Part shown: in pieces, positions 1-9,004 of the stretch | Layout: each line of letters begins with the position of its first letter | How positions within the stretch are numbered: position 1 is the first letter of the stretch | Origin: Promethearchaeota archaeon | GTDB lineage: Archaea; Asgardarchaeota; Lokiarchaeia; Sigyniarchaeales; SOKP01 | DNA length: 33,582 nt | Assembly (NCBI GenBank): GCA_016930515.1 | Contig: JAFGGO010000188.1 | Span: 1 to 33,582 of the forward strand | Reading direction: 5' to 3' | Notes under the pieces: model-generated | What the model was told of the DNA's origin: nothing | Database searches by the model: none | Seen by the model: the letters and a program-made list of their open reading frames with translations, nothing else | Made by a program: the position numbers and the translations under genes

Positions 1-1
1 A

Positions 2-2029
2 AAAGAAATTGAAAAAATAAAGAACTACAAAAAACAATTTTTGAATTATCTTCAATTTGAGCTTCATTTTCTAAAATTTCAAATCGTTGAGACTTTATTC
101 AGTTTTATTTTCGCTTTAGAAAAGGGTGATGATATAGATTTATGGTTTAATCTCACATTTCCAAAAAATATTAGCAACAGGAGTTTTGCTGTTTACGATA
201 AAATTTCAGAATTTAAAAACCGTTGGAACTTAGAGGAATATCTTAAAAAAGAAATTGATTTAGAGCAAAAATCTATCCCTTATTGGAAGTATGTTTTTTT
301 TTACGATAAAGACATATCCGCATGTGGGGTAGATCCCATTGTTATTGAAAATAATATCATTATATTATTGCTCCAAATGGCACAGACATTTTCTGATAGG
401 GAGGATTATAATGCTTATAAGCATGGATTAAGATGCTATTCATCCTCTATGACAGTATCAATTAAACCAGATAATGAAAAGATTTTTACTCAAATGGGTT
501 TTGCAAAAAACGGAATGAATTTTCTGACTAAAAGTAAAAATAACGGAGATATTCTCATTAATTCAACATTTAAATCGTTTTCTCCCAAAGAAGATTTATA
601 CATAATTGAAGAAGCATCAAAACTTTTGAAAAATATCATTAATGTAAGAAAATCTCATTTTAGCGAAGAACAGAATGTCGATATATATTATTGTGAACGT
701 GAAAAAAAGTTTTTCTATTCAGACGATTATACATTATTAGGATTTTCAAAATCAGCAACCTCATCAATTACAATTCTAAAACAAGCAGATATATCATATC
801 AAAAGGGTAAATATGAGGAAGCCATAGTTCGTTTTCAAAAAGTATTACAAGTAGATAATTCCTGTGATATTGCCATTATGGGGTTAGGATATTGTTTTTA
901 TCGTCTTAATAAGTTTAATGAATCCATAAATTATTTCAAAAAATACACGAAAAATAATCGAGCCGAATATTGGAATAGAGCACAATTCACATTAGCTCTT
1001 TGTTATCTTGCTAAAAACGATTTAAAGTCAGCTGATGAAGAATTAACGGTTCTTATAAGTCAATGTTCTGAAGATGACAATATTCTTACTATTTCCAGAT
1101 ACCTCCTTGCAAACATAAAATTGAATCTAAACGAGCAATATTTTAATGAAACGGGAAAAAATAATTCAAGCTATATCAAATCAGCATCGAAATTATTAAA
1201 TAAAACAGAAGAAAATGGTTTTGATAAGCCCGAAATATGGTTTAAACTAGCGCTTGTTGAGACATATTTGAAGCAATACGAAAAAGCTAAGATGATATAC
1301 AAAAAAATAGAACACAATTTTCCAGATGATATTGCAGCTAAATTGAACCTTGCTCATTTAGAAATAGATTTGAACAGAGATCTATCACTTGCCGAGACAT
1401 ACTTAAACGAATGTTTAGAATTAGATGATAATCACTTTAATACATTGGTAGGTCTCTCGGTCATAAAAATGAAACAAAAAAAGCAAGACGAATGCTATGA
1501 AATTAGTCAGAAATTACTTTCTTTAGCCAAAAATCCCATAGAAAAAAAGATTGCTTTTAACAATATGGGATGGTATTACTTCGAACTTGGAAATAATGAA
1601 GAAGCATTAAAGTATTTCAAAAATGCTCTTAAAATAGATGATTCTTTTGATAATTCCATAAATGGATATATGGATTGTTTGTGGAATCAAGGAAAATTTA
1701 ATGAGATTATAGAATTTACAAAGAATTATGAATTTAAAGATAAAAATAAATTTTATTTAAAAAAAAGAGCTTATGCTTTTTCACAATTGAATGACCACGA
1801 AGAAGCTATAGGCATAATTGATAAATTGATTGAACTTTTTGATGATGATAAAAGATTTTTAAGCGATTTATACGATTCCAAAGCAGATATTTTAGAGAAA
1901 AAAGGGGAGATTGATGGTGCATTGAATTATTTTCAAAAATCATTAGATACGGGAACTGGAGATTATGAATTTACTCCTGAAACAAGGGAGAAGTTAGAAA
2001 ATTTAAAGGCAAAATATAAAAAAATATAG
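2..2029 (+). CDS. TPR-repeat protein, 5' end outside the window
   Basis: The frame is open from the first bases of the window, so the true start lies upstream; the TTG at 41 is only the first internal start-like codon. About 250 N-terminal residues are not recognisable. From about residue 255 (counting from TTG 41) tetratricopeptide repeats follow, with typical cores such as GKYEEAIVRFQKVLQVD, WYYFELGNNEEALKYFKNAL and GEIDGALNYFQKSLD. TPR arrays are protein-binding scaffolds, probably cytoplasmic here since no signal peptide or membrane helix is visible. The gene ends 38 bp before the convergent AbrB-type gene. It may belong to flanking chromosome rather than to the mobile-element block, but nothing in the sequence settles this. 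The partner is unknown. Confidence 0.85.
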   Translation, partial: KEIEKIKNYKKQFLNYLQFELHFLKFQIVETLFSFIFALEKGDDIDLWFNLTFPKNISNRSFAVYDKISEFKNRWNLEEYLKKEIDLEQKSIPYWKYVFFYDKDISACGVDPIVIENNIIILLLQMAQTFSDREDYNAYKHGLRCYSSSMTVSIKPDNEKIFTQMGFAKNGMNFLTKSKNNGDILINSTFKSFSPKEDLYIIEEASKLLKNIINVRKSHFSEEQNVDIYYCEREKKFFYSDDYTLLGFSKSATSSITILKQADISYQKGKYEEAIVRFQKVLQVDNSCDIAIMGLGYCFYRLNKFNESINYFKKYTKNNRAEYWNRAQFTLALCYLAKNDLKSADEELTVLISQCSEDDNILTISRYLLANIKLNLNEQYFNETGKNNSSYIKSASKLLNKTEENGFDKPEIWFKLALVETYLKQYEKAKMIYKKIEHNFPDDIAAKLNLAHLEIDLNRDLSLAETYLNECLELDDNHFNTLVGLSVIKMKQKKQDECYEISQKLLSLAKNPIEKKIAFNNMGWYYFELGNNEEALKYFKNALKIDDSFDNSINGYMDCLWNQGKFNEIIEFTKNYEFKDKNKFYLKKRAYAFSQLNDHEEAIGIIDKLIELFDDDKRFLSDLYDSKADILEKKGEIDGALNYFQKSLDTGTGDYEFTPETREKLENLKAKYKKI

Positions 2030-2067
2030 TCATAAAAATTTAAATTATTATACAGTTTACAACCTTT

Positions 2068-2217
2068 TTATTCTTCTTCAAACTTTTCCACGGTCAGCTG
2101 CACATAGTCCCCCTTGCTCAGGCCGAGCACCTTGAGTATTTTCTTGTCCAACACGACCCCCAGCGAGTTTCCAACGGTGGTGATTTTTCCAACTGTTTGT
2201 GCTTTTTTCGATGTCAC
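2068..2217 (-). CDS. AbrB/MazE-type swapped-hairpin DNA-binding protein
   Basis: The 49-aa product starts at GTG 2217; no in-frame ATG exists before the upstream stop. It matches the SpoVT/AbrB-MazE pattern: VGKITTVGNSLGVVLDKKIL, then a Leu-Gly-Leu turn, GDYVQL and an acidic tail. In this family two chains swap hairpins to form a DNA-binding barrel, acting as antitoxins or as plasmid and phage regulators. No toxin gene lies beside it. The divergent neighbour at 2383 is an unrelated 128-aa protein, and the region between them is packed with GTTATAA boxes. I infer a local transcriptional regulator that controls itself and the operon at 2383-6898. The alternative is an orphan antitoxin. Confidence 0.7.
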   Translation of the reverse strand: MTSKKAQTVGKITTVGNSLGVVLDKKILKVLGLSKGDYVQLTVEKFEEE

Positions 2218-2270
2218 GATCGTAAAAATACAACCAAGTTATTAAAATGTTCGCATTTGATTGCACCCTA

Positions 2271-2350
2271 ATTATAACTAAATTATAACTCTCTCGTTTT
2301 TTAAAAGCTAACCAATACTTGTTATCATATGGTTATAACATATTATAACC
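2271..2350. promoter_or_regulatory. Divergent operator cluster of GTTATAA boxes
   Basis: TTATAAC occurs at 2272-2278 and 2283-2289 as a direct repeat. A perfect inverted repeat GGTTATAA-CATA-TTATAACC lies at 2331-2350. The cluster sits between the AbrB-type gene (minus strand) and the operon starting at 2383 (plus strand), which is the usual place for operators of an autoregulated divergent regulator. Binding by the AbrB-type protein is an inference. Confidence 0.5.
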
Positions 2351-2382
2351 TCATAAAATAAATTAACAAACAAAAAAGCGAG

Positions 2383-2769
2383 TTGTTTAAAAAAGTGAAA
2401 TGTACAACATCTACAAGCTTGGCTTGTAAAAACGACGAGGAATGGGAAGCAGAGATATTGAAAGCGTGGACGAACTCCGAGGGTGTTGAATGTCGCTTAG
2501 TTTTTCAATCGAGATCGCAAGACATTGCAGATTCTCCCGTTCCAAAAGACGAAAAAAGCCAATCGAACAGGCCGATTTTTCGAGGACTTCGATGGGCGTA
2601 CACCACGCCGAAGGGGGGCGTTTTGTTCAAGCGAAACTCCCACGAGGCGTGGATACCAGAAAAAGCTATCGCAGGTAGCTACGATAAGGATAAAGGCATC
2701 CTTCAAGACATCTCGGTTTACTCGTGGTTTACCGTTAATTGGAAAGAATCGATCGCTCGAGGAAGATAA
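2383..2769 (+). CDS. Hypothetical protein, first gene of the nuclease/ATPase operon
   Basis: The 128-aa product uses TTG at 2383; GTG at 2395 is an alternative. Third-position choice and codon use match the downstream genes, whereas two overlapping frames of 62 and 110 aa in the same stretch look like shadows. I recognise no family. The sequence is mixed alpha/beta and rich in Trp and Ser, with RGLRWAYTT and SVYSWFTVNW stretches and no membrane segment. The stop is 2 nt before the TTG start of the nuclease-like gene, so the two are probably co-transcribed and translationally coupled. It may be an accessory protein of the plasmid-like module. Confidence 0.55.
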   Translation: MFKKVKCTTSTSLACKNDEEWEAEILKAWTNSEGVECRLVFQSRSQDIADSPVPKDEKSQSNRPIFRGLRWAYTTPKGGVLFKRNSHEAWIPEKAIAGSYDKDKGILQDISVYSWFTVNWKESIARGR

Positions 2770-2771
2770 AA

Positions 2772-5132
2772 TTGATAGAAAAAAAAGAAGCGAAAGAACG
2801 CAAGGCGATAAGGAGCAACCTGCTTCCGAGCAAACGATCAAAATACTCTTTAAATAAGGCGGGTCAGGAGCTCTACGAATTCGTGCTTTTTCAATACCTC
2901 AAGTCCGATGTAGAAGAGCTCAGACTCTCGGCAGCATACGAATCGCTCGCAATAGAGATATATCGAGATGCTCTCAAGGAACAGGTTGATTTTAGCTCTT
3001 TTTACAAAAAGCTAAGCGTTAAAGAACCAAAAGTCGTGTCAGCTGCGTTAGTTTACATCAGCATTCAGGTGAAAGGAATCTATATTTCGTTTCCAAAATT
3101 CTTAGAGCACTTTAATCAACCCGTTTCTCGCTCTTCAATCGGTCAAGGGCAGGCAAGCTTGTTTCGAATGTTGATTCGCCTCGAAAAATATAAAATTCTG
3201 TACGAATTCAGCTCGTTCGCACTTTTAAAAGACAATTACGATGAATCAGTTGAAGCACTCATAAATATCTACGGCGATCGCTTATGTGCAAAGGACATCT
3301 TGTCGCAAAAAGAAATCGCCTCTATCATATCTTTTTTTCGAACCAATAAACGCTTTTTCGAAAGAAAAAACACGAGCCATTATTTAAAAAATCCCAAAAA
3401 TGCAGCAGCAATTTCATGTTACGCTTATCTTTTATTTGAAAAAGACCTTGAAATACCCTTGGTGGACTTTTCGAACTCGATAGAATTCAGGCTTCGCTCA
3501 CGGTTAGACGAGACCCTTTCGGAATCGAAAACGACATATCAAAACGCACCAGATACCCTCAGGAGCGCCAAGCCCGAATTCGTCAGGTTATACTATAAGG
3601 AAGACCTTGAGAATTACAAGAGAAAAGTTTCCTACTGGATCGTGCACTTCGTTCAACTCCTCAAAGATTGGATCTTCTCGAAATCAATCCCGAGCAAGGA
3701 CCTTGAACTCGTTCGAGAATGCTTGAACGGCGAATTCGTTCGGGAATGCGAGCTCTTATTTGATTCGGTAGTAGATAGGGGATTCAAGCCGAGTTATTGG
3801 GGAAAAAACGACATATTCTACTATTATACTCCCAAAATGGCAGCCTTATCGGTCGTATATCGCTCCTGCAGGATTCAAAAGCATCTACAAACTTTAGTTA
3901 ATAAAGCAACATGTAAAGCTCTTGAAGAGGAGGGACTCATCTTGAAACACGAACGAATTAGCTCCGATTACATTTGGAGGAACGACAATTGGCTTCACGA
4001 CAAGCTACGAGACCTCGTGAAAACGAAAAACCAGCGATACACGAGACCGTATTTCACATCCCTTTGCAAGAGGCTGTTAAGGCGATTTTATCACGAGGAA
4101 ACCGATTTCCTGCTCCAATTATACTCCAAAACGGATTTGGAACCCCAAGAATTCGCGGAAAAGCTTAATATCTACGGTAGAACCATTACGTGGCTGGTAC
4201 GACTAATGGAAACGCACAATAAATTCACGGAAGCGCGCGTTTTTCACGCCATTCGACGGTTTATTGAAAGTCACATCCCCAAAGAATCCAAGAATGGCTT
4301 TCTCGCATGGTTAAAAAAGATGCAACAAACGAGGTGCACCTACCTTCGACACAACCACTTCTGTTATCAATTCAAGTACGACCTCTCAAAAGTAGACTCC
4401 CTTCCAGGCTTGAAATCGTACTTGAACGACATTTACGAGGGAAATTTTCCACGAGCGTTGTTCGGGGACCCAAACAGCTTGGGCATCTCTGACCTGAAAT
4501 TCACGGGTTCGAAGACGGAACCCATCACCGCAATATCCGTTAAAGCATATTTCAAGGATATCGTAAGAGAATCTCACTCGCACGAGCTTATCGGTCTTAC
4601 AAGAGCGGTATTCAAGCAATTCAAGGAGAGCAAGATGGGACGCAAGCCCGATCACCCCACCGTTCAGGCACACTTGCTTCGCTATCACGAAAACACGCTC
4701 GCCATTGAAGTCCCCGTTTGGTTGAACGCAGTCGACGGAAGGAAAGCGTTTCGGGGACACATCGCTCTTCTCCTAATTAAAAAAAACACGCTAATGGTGG
4801 TAGATTACAAGCGCGATAAGAGCGAAATGTTCAAGTGCATCCCACAAGTAACTGCCTACGCTCTAGTACTTCAATATCGCTTGGAACAATTAAGCAAGAC
4901 ATCTTTCGAATATAAGTGCGCATCGTTTTCAAAAGATCATTACATCGAATGGGATCTCGCAAGCGCGCTCGAAAAGATCGTGGAATACACCAAACTTCAA
5001 GACGCTTCGAGAAACACCCCACTGACCTATTCAAATAGTTCAGTGAATCTCAACCTAACAAGCGTGTTAGATTCGTTGAAACAGTCGCTCAAATACGATA
5101 AAGTAAACGATTCCAAAAAAATCGAAGTTTAA
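2772..5132 (+). CDS. Large protein with C-terminal PD-(D/E)XK-like nuclease signature
   Basis: The 786-aa product starts at TTG 2772, with GAGG about 10 nt upstream; TTG 2739 would add 11 residues and overlap the previous gene. The first 600 residues are helical and unrecognised, with a basic N-terminus (KKEAKERK). Around residues 640-700 there is a run typical of RecB/Cas4-like nucleases: a Glu in LAIEVPVW, the strand GHIALLLI, VVDYK at about 676-680 and a QVTAYA motif. The usual GxxD aspartate is replaced by a GHI context, so catalysis is not certain. The gene lies 29 bp upstream of the membrane ATPase, suggesting a shared role in DNA processing or transfer. A defence nuclease coupled to a HerA-like ATPase is an alternative. 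Confidence 0.65.
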   Translation: MIEKKEAKERKAIRSNLLPSKRSKYSLNKAGQELYEFVLFQYLKSDVEELRLSAAYESLAIEIYRDALKEQVDFSSFYKKLSVKEPKVVSAALVYISIQVKGIYISFPKFLEHFNQPVSRSSIGQGQASLFRMLIRLEKYKILYEFSSFALLKDNYDESVEALINIYGDRLCAKDILSQKEIASIISFFRTNKRFFERKNTSHYLKNPKNAAAISCYAYLLFEKDLEIPLVDFSNSIEFRLRSRLDETLSESKTTYQNAPDTLRSAKPEFVRLYYKEDLENYKRKVSYWIVHFVQLLKDWIFSKSIPSKDLELVRECLNGEFVRECELLFDSVVDRGFKPSYWGKNDIFYYYTPKMAALSVVYRSCRIQKHLQTLVNKATCKALEEEGLILKHERISSDYIWRNDNWLHDKLRDLVKTKNQRYTRPYFTSLCKRLLRRFYHEETDFLLQLYSKTDLEPQEFAEKLNIYGRTITWLVRLMETHNKFTEARVFHAIRRFIESHIPKESKNGFLAWLKKMQQTRCTYLRHNHFCYQFKYDLSKVDSLPGLKSYLNDIYEGNFPRALFGDPNSLGISDLKFTGSKTEPITAISVKAYFKDIVRESHSHELIGLTRAVFKQFKESKMGRKPDHPTVQAHLLRYHENTLAIEVPVWLNAVDGRKAFRGHIALLLIKKNTLMVVDYKRDKSEMFKCIPQVTAYALVLQYRLEQLSKTSFEYKCASFSKDHYIEWDLASALEKIVEYTKLQDASRNTPLTYSNSSVNLNLTSVLDSLKQSLKYDKVNDSKKIEV

Positions 5133-5161
5133 ATCTTTTTTATCAAATACCCATTTATAAT

Positions 5162-6898
5162 ATGGAACCATATTTTTATCTCGTTGCTTTCATTTACGCA
5201 CTCGTTTTAATCGCGATTGGTGCCCTGCGCTTGTTGGTGAAATATATTTACGCCAAGAATAACAAGACGGAATCTAATAGAATCATTATATTGTTTTGGA
5301 TCGTTTACGGTGCTTGCTTGGTGGTTCTCGGAATTTTCACTGGATTGGCAATGGTTTCTTATCTAAACGCAAAAAAAGACCTTTTAAACGCCTTGTACAT
5401 GTGTGCGCTCGGACTCTCGTGGGCCGTCTTGATACCCATCGTTCGAAACTCCCGCAGGTTCAAGACCAAGTACCAAATTACAATGGATATCCCGTCAAAA
5501 TGGAAATCGAAGGGCACGATCCGCTTGGGCAAGGTCTTTTATAAAAACAACACCAAGCACCCTTTTTTCTTGAACTTGGAGGACATGGCGCAGCACGTGT
5601 TCGTGTGCGGCATCACGGGCACGGGCAAGAGCAACTTCATGCAAAACTTGCTCTTACAGTTTTCAAGACAACACGGTGAAGTGCCGTTCCTGTTGGTGGA
5701 ATTCAAGGGAGAATATCAGCACCTTCAGAGCAGCATCGACGACCTGCTCATCCTCAAGCCAGGCGTGAACTTCTCGATCAACATTTTTAATCCCGAAAGA
5801 AGCGACCCGCACATTCACGCCGAGCGCATCTACCAGATCTTCGAAAGCGGGGGTCTTCTCGAAAATGTGGACTACACGCCACAGATGGAACGCGTTTTCG
5901 TGGACATCCTCAACAAGGTAGTCGAAAATAAGAAAAACAGGAGCTGGAAGAGGTTTCAGGACATCGCACAACAATATGCTAGCGACGAGCATAATAACGA
6001 CATCACGTTTAAGAAAAGCGTGGTTGCCATCGAAAACAGGATACGCAGGTATAGCGTTGGTACCCTCAAGCACATTTTCGACAAGAAATCGCTCGACGTG
6101 CGAGAATTGTTCAAGCACAAGGTCCTTCTCGACCTCAGTTCCATCATAAGGCTTGGTGGCGAAAAAGAAGACGCCTTGTTCTTCCTCAACATGATCCTCA
6201 AATACCTGTGGGATTGGAACTTGGAACAAGGGAGCAAGAACTACAGCGGCATAAGACATGTGACGGTGATAGAAGACGCTCAATACTTCGCACCGCAGGA
6301 GCTCAGCTCTCGAACGAAGCTCACGAGCTACCTCGAGGACATTGCCCTCCTGCTAAGGGGTACGGGCGAATGTCTCATCACGCTCGCAACGAGGCCGAAC
6401 CTGAGCAAGGAGATCCTCGCCAATTGCGGAGTGTTGGTGGCATTCCAGATCCACATGCAAAAGGACCTCATGCAAGAGCTCCTCAACTTGACAGACTGGC
6501 AGGTAAAATACTTGTCAGAGCTCAAGAAAGGACAATGCATCATGCGCATTAATTCAATTGAAAAACCGTTCGCCCTTCAATCGTCGCTCGTGAAGCGTAC
6601 TTGGCCTTCTGATGAAGAAATAGCAGAAAAAAACAAGTTAATTTTAAGGAAAATAGGGACGAATCTTTCGAAAGAAAAAAGGAGCAACGAGATCGAATCC
6701 ACAAACGAAATGAGCAACAATAAAGTGTTAGTATCTGATCAGTCGCTAAATTTAACAGGTAAAGTAAAACAAGATAAGTTTTATTGCAAATTATGCGGGA
6801 CCCCTTTAAGCGAAGAAACGATTTATTGTAAAGGTTGCGAAAATCGACTCGAATTGGAAGACCTCGTTAAAGAGTTGTACAATAAACAGAACAATTAA
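5162..6898 (+). CDS. Membrane-anchored HerA/VirB4-like AAA ATPase with C-terminal zinc ribbon
   Basis: The 578-aa product has three N-terminal hydrophobic helices (about residues 5-28, 41-67 and 77-95). An ATPase core follows: Walker A GITGTGKS at 150-157, Walker B VTVIED at 367-372 and the LATRPN segment at 408-413, typical of the HerA/FtsK/VirB4 clade. The C-terminus carries a CxxC...CxxC zinc ribbon (CKLCGTPL, CKGC). Membrane helices plus a HerA-like motor resemble type IV coupling proteins that pump DNA across a membrane. The preceding nuclease-like gene and the HUH Rep further right support a plasmid or integrative-element origin. HerA-nuclease defence pairs exist too, but their ATPases usually lack such membrane helices. 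ATG 5162 is close behind a TTTATAAT box. Confidence 0.85.
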   Translation: MEPYFYLVAFIYALVLIAIGALRLLVKYIYAKNNKTESNRIIILFWIVYGACLVVLGIFTGLAMVSYLNAKKDLLNALYMCALGLSWAVLIPIVRNSRRFKTKYQITMDIPSKWKSKGTIRLGKVFYKNNTKHPFFLNLEDMAQHVFVCGITGTGKSNFMQNLLLQFSRQHGEVPFLLVEFKGEYQHLQSSIDDLLILKPGVNFSINIFNPERSDPHIHAERIYQIFESGGLLENVDYTPQMERVFVDILNKVVENKKNRSWKRFQDIAQQYASDEHNNDITFKKSVVAIENRIRRYSVGTLKHIFDKKSLDVRELFKHKVLLDLSSIIRLGGEKEDALFFLNMILKYLWDWNLEQGSKNYSGIRHVTVIEDAQYFAPQELSSRTKLTSYLEDIALLLRGTGECLITLATRPNLSKEILANCGVLVAFQIHMQKDLMQELLNLTDWQVKYLSELKKGQCIMRINSIEKPFALQSSLVKRTWPSDEEIAEKNKLILRKIGTNLSKEKRSNEIESTNEMSNNKVLVSDQSLNLTGKVKQDKFYCKLCGTPLSEETIYCKGCENRLELEDLVKELYNKQNN

Positions 6899-6933
6899 TT
6901 ATGAAAGGTCAAAATAAAAAAATATTAAAATTT

Positions 6934-6976
6934 AGAGTAAGATTCATTGCAAATGAATGACAACCTACTCTTTTTC
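6934..6976. terminator. Convergent terminator hairpin
   Basis: A stem with ATTCATT (6942-6948) and AATGAAT (6952-6958) around a GCA loop is extended by AGAGTA (6934-6939) pairing with TACTCT (6966-6971). A T-run follows on the plus strand, and A/T-rich runs lie on the other side. It sits between the convergent ATPase and the 45-aa gene and overlaps the latter's 3' end, so it could serve both directions. Confidence 0.55.
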
Positions 6977-7102
6977 TTCCTTGTATTCGGGATTGTTCGG
7001 ATTTAATTGATTCGACCTATTATCGACCGAAGCTTGATAAGCAGGGTTGTTCGGGTTCATTGAGTCGGACCTATCGTCGTTTGAACTGCGATTTTTTCCC
7101 AT
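6965..7102 (-). CDS. Small hydrophilic protein with two NPNNP repeats
   Basis: The 45-aa product starts at ATG 7102. A strong AAAGGAGGT Shine-Dalgarno lies just upstream, which is why I prefer it to the longer frame starting at 7168. It contains two copies of a short motif, DDRSDSMNPNNPAY and DNRSNQLNPNNPEY, and is otherwise polar and probably disordered. Similar RSxQxNPNNxAY motifs occur in many small uncharacterised prokaryotic proteins (from memory, not searched). It lies 38 bp downstream of the CD-NTase-like gene on the same strand and could be the last gene of that unit. Function unknown. Confidence 0.7.
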   Translation of the reverse strand: MGKNRSSNDDRSDSMNPNNPAYQASVDNRSNQLNPNNPEYKEEKE

Positions 7103-7140
7103 AAACTTTACCTCCTTTTGATTGTAATTTTCATAAGCGA

Positions 7141-8052
7141 TTAAAAATTTCCAAAAAGTGTCCTCCACTCTTCTCTCGTTGCATGACCAGAAGCTTTCTT
7201 TAGGGTATTATAAAATTCGTTCAATACCCCTTTAGAATAATCGTCTAATATGGATCTATTGGGATATATTTTATCGGGTATTAAGATCTCATTTCCAATA
7301 ATAAAAGTTGCTTGGTTAAAAAAGGTCTTTAAACCATTTTTCCAATCATTAATTTTAGACTTGAGAAAAATTTGTTCCACGAGGCGCTCTATTACATAGG
7401 ATTTCAAGGGCTTTCCCCAATGAATGTTCCAATATTTAAGCAGTAAGATGAGCTTGGTTGCTTTTCCGTTCCTTAACTTGTTTATCGCGCTCAAAGCTCT
7501 CAAATCCAAGTTAGGATTCACAAATTTCAAGTCATTCATTCCATTAGGCACCCGTAACACATCGTTGTTGTACTTGATAGCTGGAATGCAATCAAAATCG
7601 CTCGACTGAGAGTCATTAAAATATATTCTAATGGGTATGGCGTGGGCGTATGGAAAGTCTTTCAAGATTTCCATGTCAACATTATATCGATTTTTAAGTA
7701 TATCCAAGTGAGTTCTTAGCATGACGAACAATTGACTTCCACGATTAACTCGGTTACTGACGAAATTTCCCGCATAACCTTTCTCAACATATACGAGATA
7801 CGCGTCTACATCGTAATGTTTTCGAATGAGCGTGTGCCTATCAAAGCTTCCTCCGTAATTAAAGTGAAGCAGTTCCATGTCCAATTGATCGTTGAATGCG
7901 GGAAAATACATCGAGCGAGGTTCACGCGATATAACCTTGAGGTGACGAGTGAGATACGCAGTTAGGTTCTTGATGTTCTCTACTTTCCCTTCAGTCACTG
8001 AGATCCTATTAATTAACCGTTCTAACCTGTGTTCGATACTTTTTGGAGACAA
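7141..8052 (-). CDS. CD-NTase/OAS-like nucleotidyltransferase
   Basis: The 303-aa product has the core of the DNA polymerase beta-like fold as found in CD-NTases: GGS at 67-69 followed by DRHT, paired acidic residues in HYDVDAYLVYV (Asp81, Asp83) and a third acidic site in SDFDCIPAI (Asp152/154). The helical substrate domain has LILLLKYWN and LKSYVIERLVEQ, typical of OAS/cGAS/DncV relatives. In CBASS such enzymes make cyclic or linear oligonucleotide second messengers on phage infection. A nuclease gene lies immediately upstream on the same strand, as an effector would, but it is broken. The start is TTG 8052, with a TTTAAATA box about 30 nt upstream. Another template-independent nucleotidyltransferase is possible; the protein is too short for a standard archaeal CCA-adding enzyme. 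Confidence 0.75.
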   Translation of the reverse strand: MSPKSIEHRLERLINRISVTEGKVENIKNLTAYLTRHLKVISREPRSMYFPAFNDQLDMELLHFNYGGSFDRHTLIRKHYDVDAYLVYVEKGYAGNFVSNRVNRGSQLFVMLRTHLDILKNRYNVDMEILKDFPYAHAIPIRIYFNDSQSSDFDCIPAIKYNNDVLRVPNGMNDLKFVNPNLDLRALSAINKLRNGKATKLILLLKYWNIHWGKPLKSYVIERLVEQIFLKSKINDWKNGLKTFFNQATFIIGNEILIPDKIYPNRSILDDYSKGVLNEFYNTLKKASGHATREEWRTLFGNF

Positions 8053-8138
8053 ATCACTTATTGAACGATCATTATTATTTAAATGTTATGATATTCCACG
8101 AGTAGAATAAAGAAATTATAGAGTAGGACTACTTCAAA

Positions 8139-8810
8139 TTAAAACAACTTCGTTTGATTCGATTCACGCACGATGGGACACTCAACATACCTCCATCCCT
8201 GCTCCCTGATGATGCTTTCGTACTTTTTCAAGCCACTATATTGAGGCGCAACTATGAAAAAAAAGTTGTACGATTTCGTTGATGGTACGGAATTTGAAAC
8301 ATACTTGGAATACACGTTGAGCTGCCTCATCAGGTCCCCTAAAGTGATGCTTTACGCTTTTACCTCAAAGATCAAGTTCACCAACGATTCTCCCTCCACT
8401 ACTTGAACCACTCCATTACCATCTGCTCTCCTCGGTTTGGGGTGGCTCACGCTGCACGAGACGTGCAAGTCTACGAACCCAATGTCTCTTCCCTCATCGT
8501 TTTCAACTGGCAATTCGAGCGTTTTTTTATGCGGTAGAAACTTCATTTGGTATCGTATTAATAACTCTTCAATGCGATCGTCGTATAAAGACTTGAAGTT
8601 AATTTTAACTAGTATTGGAAGTACCCATTCACGACATATCTCTTCAAGGCTTTCGTCCTTATACAACCACGTGATTATCTTGTCGTGAGACATTGACTTG
8701 AGATCAGGGTCCTTATAACCCATCTTTCCCATCCACGTGGCGTCCGCATTAAGCTTTTTTCTATAACGAGAATTGCTGCGATCGAACGACATTACAATAC
8801 TCTCCATCAT
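8139..8810 (-). pseudogene. PD-(D/E)XK nuclease gene interrupted by an in-frame TAA
   Basis: The reading frame runs from ATG 8810 to 8139 (223 sense positions) with one TAA at 8352-8354. The part before the stop has DIGFVDLHVSC and ends in LIFEVKA. The part after continues SITLGDLMRQLNVYSKY and FFFIVAPQ. Together they give the D...ExK...GxLxRQ..xY order of many PD-(D/E)XK nucleases, so the stop falls directly behind the catalytic ExK. Either the gene is inactive, or both pieces or a read-through product are made. It lies 86 bp upstream of the CD-NTase-like gene on the same strand, consistent with a nuclease effector. No SAVED or other ligand-sensing domain is visible in these 223 residues, which weakens the CBASS reading. 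Confidence 0.7.
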
Positions 8811-9004
8811 TTAATGTTATTTAAAGAAAAAAAAAACAGATTCTGTTAAAACTGAAAATGAAATTGTAAGCTGGTTGATGAGAATTCTGAGATCCTGAAC
8901 GTCTGCTATTTAGAATTGTATTACTATAATCGCTCAAAATATCAATCTCGAACTTTTTAAGGTAGATTCTAGACCATTTTGTAAAACCATTTAGAATTAT
9001 CTAA
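8811..9004. promoter_or_regulatory. Divergent intergenic region before rep
   Basis: This 194-bp AT-rich gap separates the minus-strand nuclease gene and the plus-strand rep gene. It contains ATTTAGAATT twice (about 8908 and 8989), and ATTCTA (8966-8971) inverted against TAGAAT (8992-8997) just before the rep ATG. These could be Rep-binding or operator sites. No nick-site hairpin is obvious. Confidence 0.3.

Noticed and set aside
2490-2857. Open frames of 62, 110 and 114 aa overlapping the 128-aa gene
   Set aside because: Compositions are Arg/Ser-rich and shadow-like; the 128-aa frame has the codon use of the following gene and ends just before its start.
5663-6283. 206-aa minus-strand open frame
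   Set aside because: It lies antisense to the ATPase core, has no start signals or motif, and the plus frame has clear Walker motifs.
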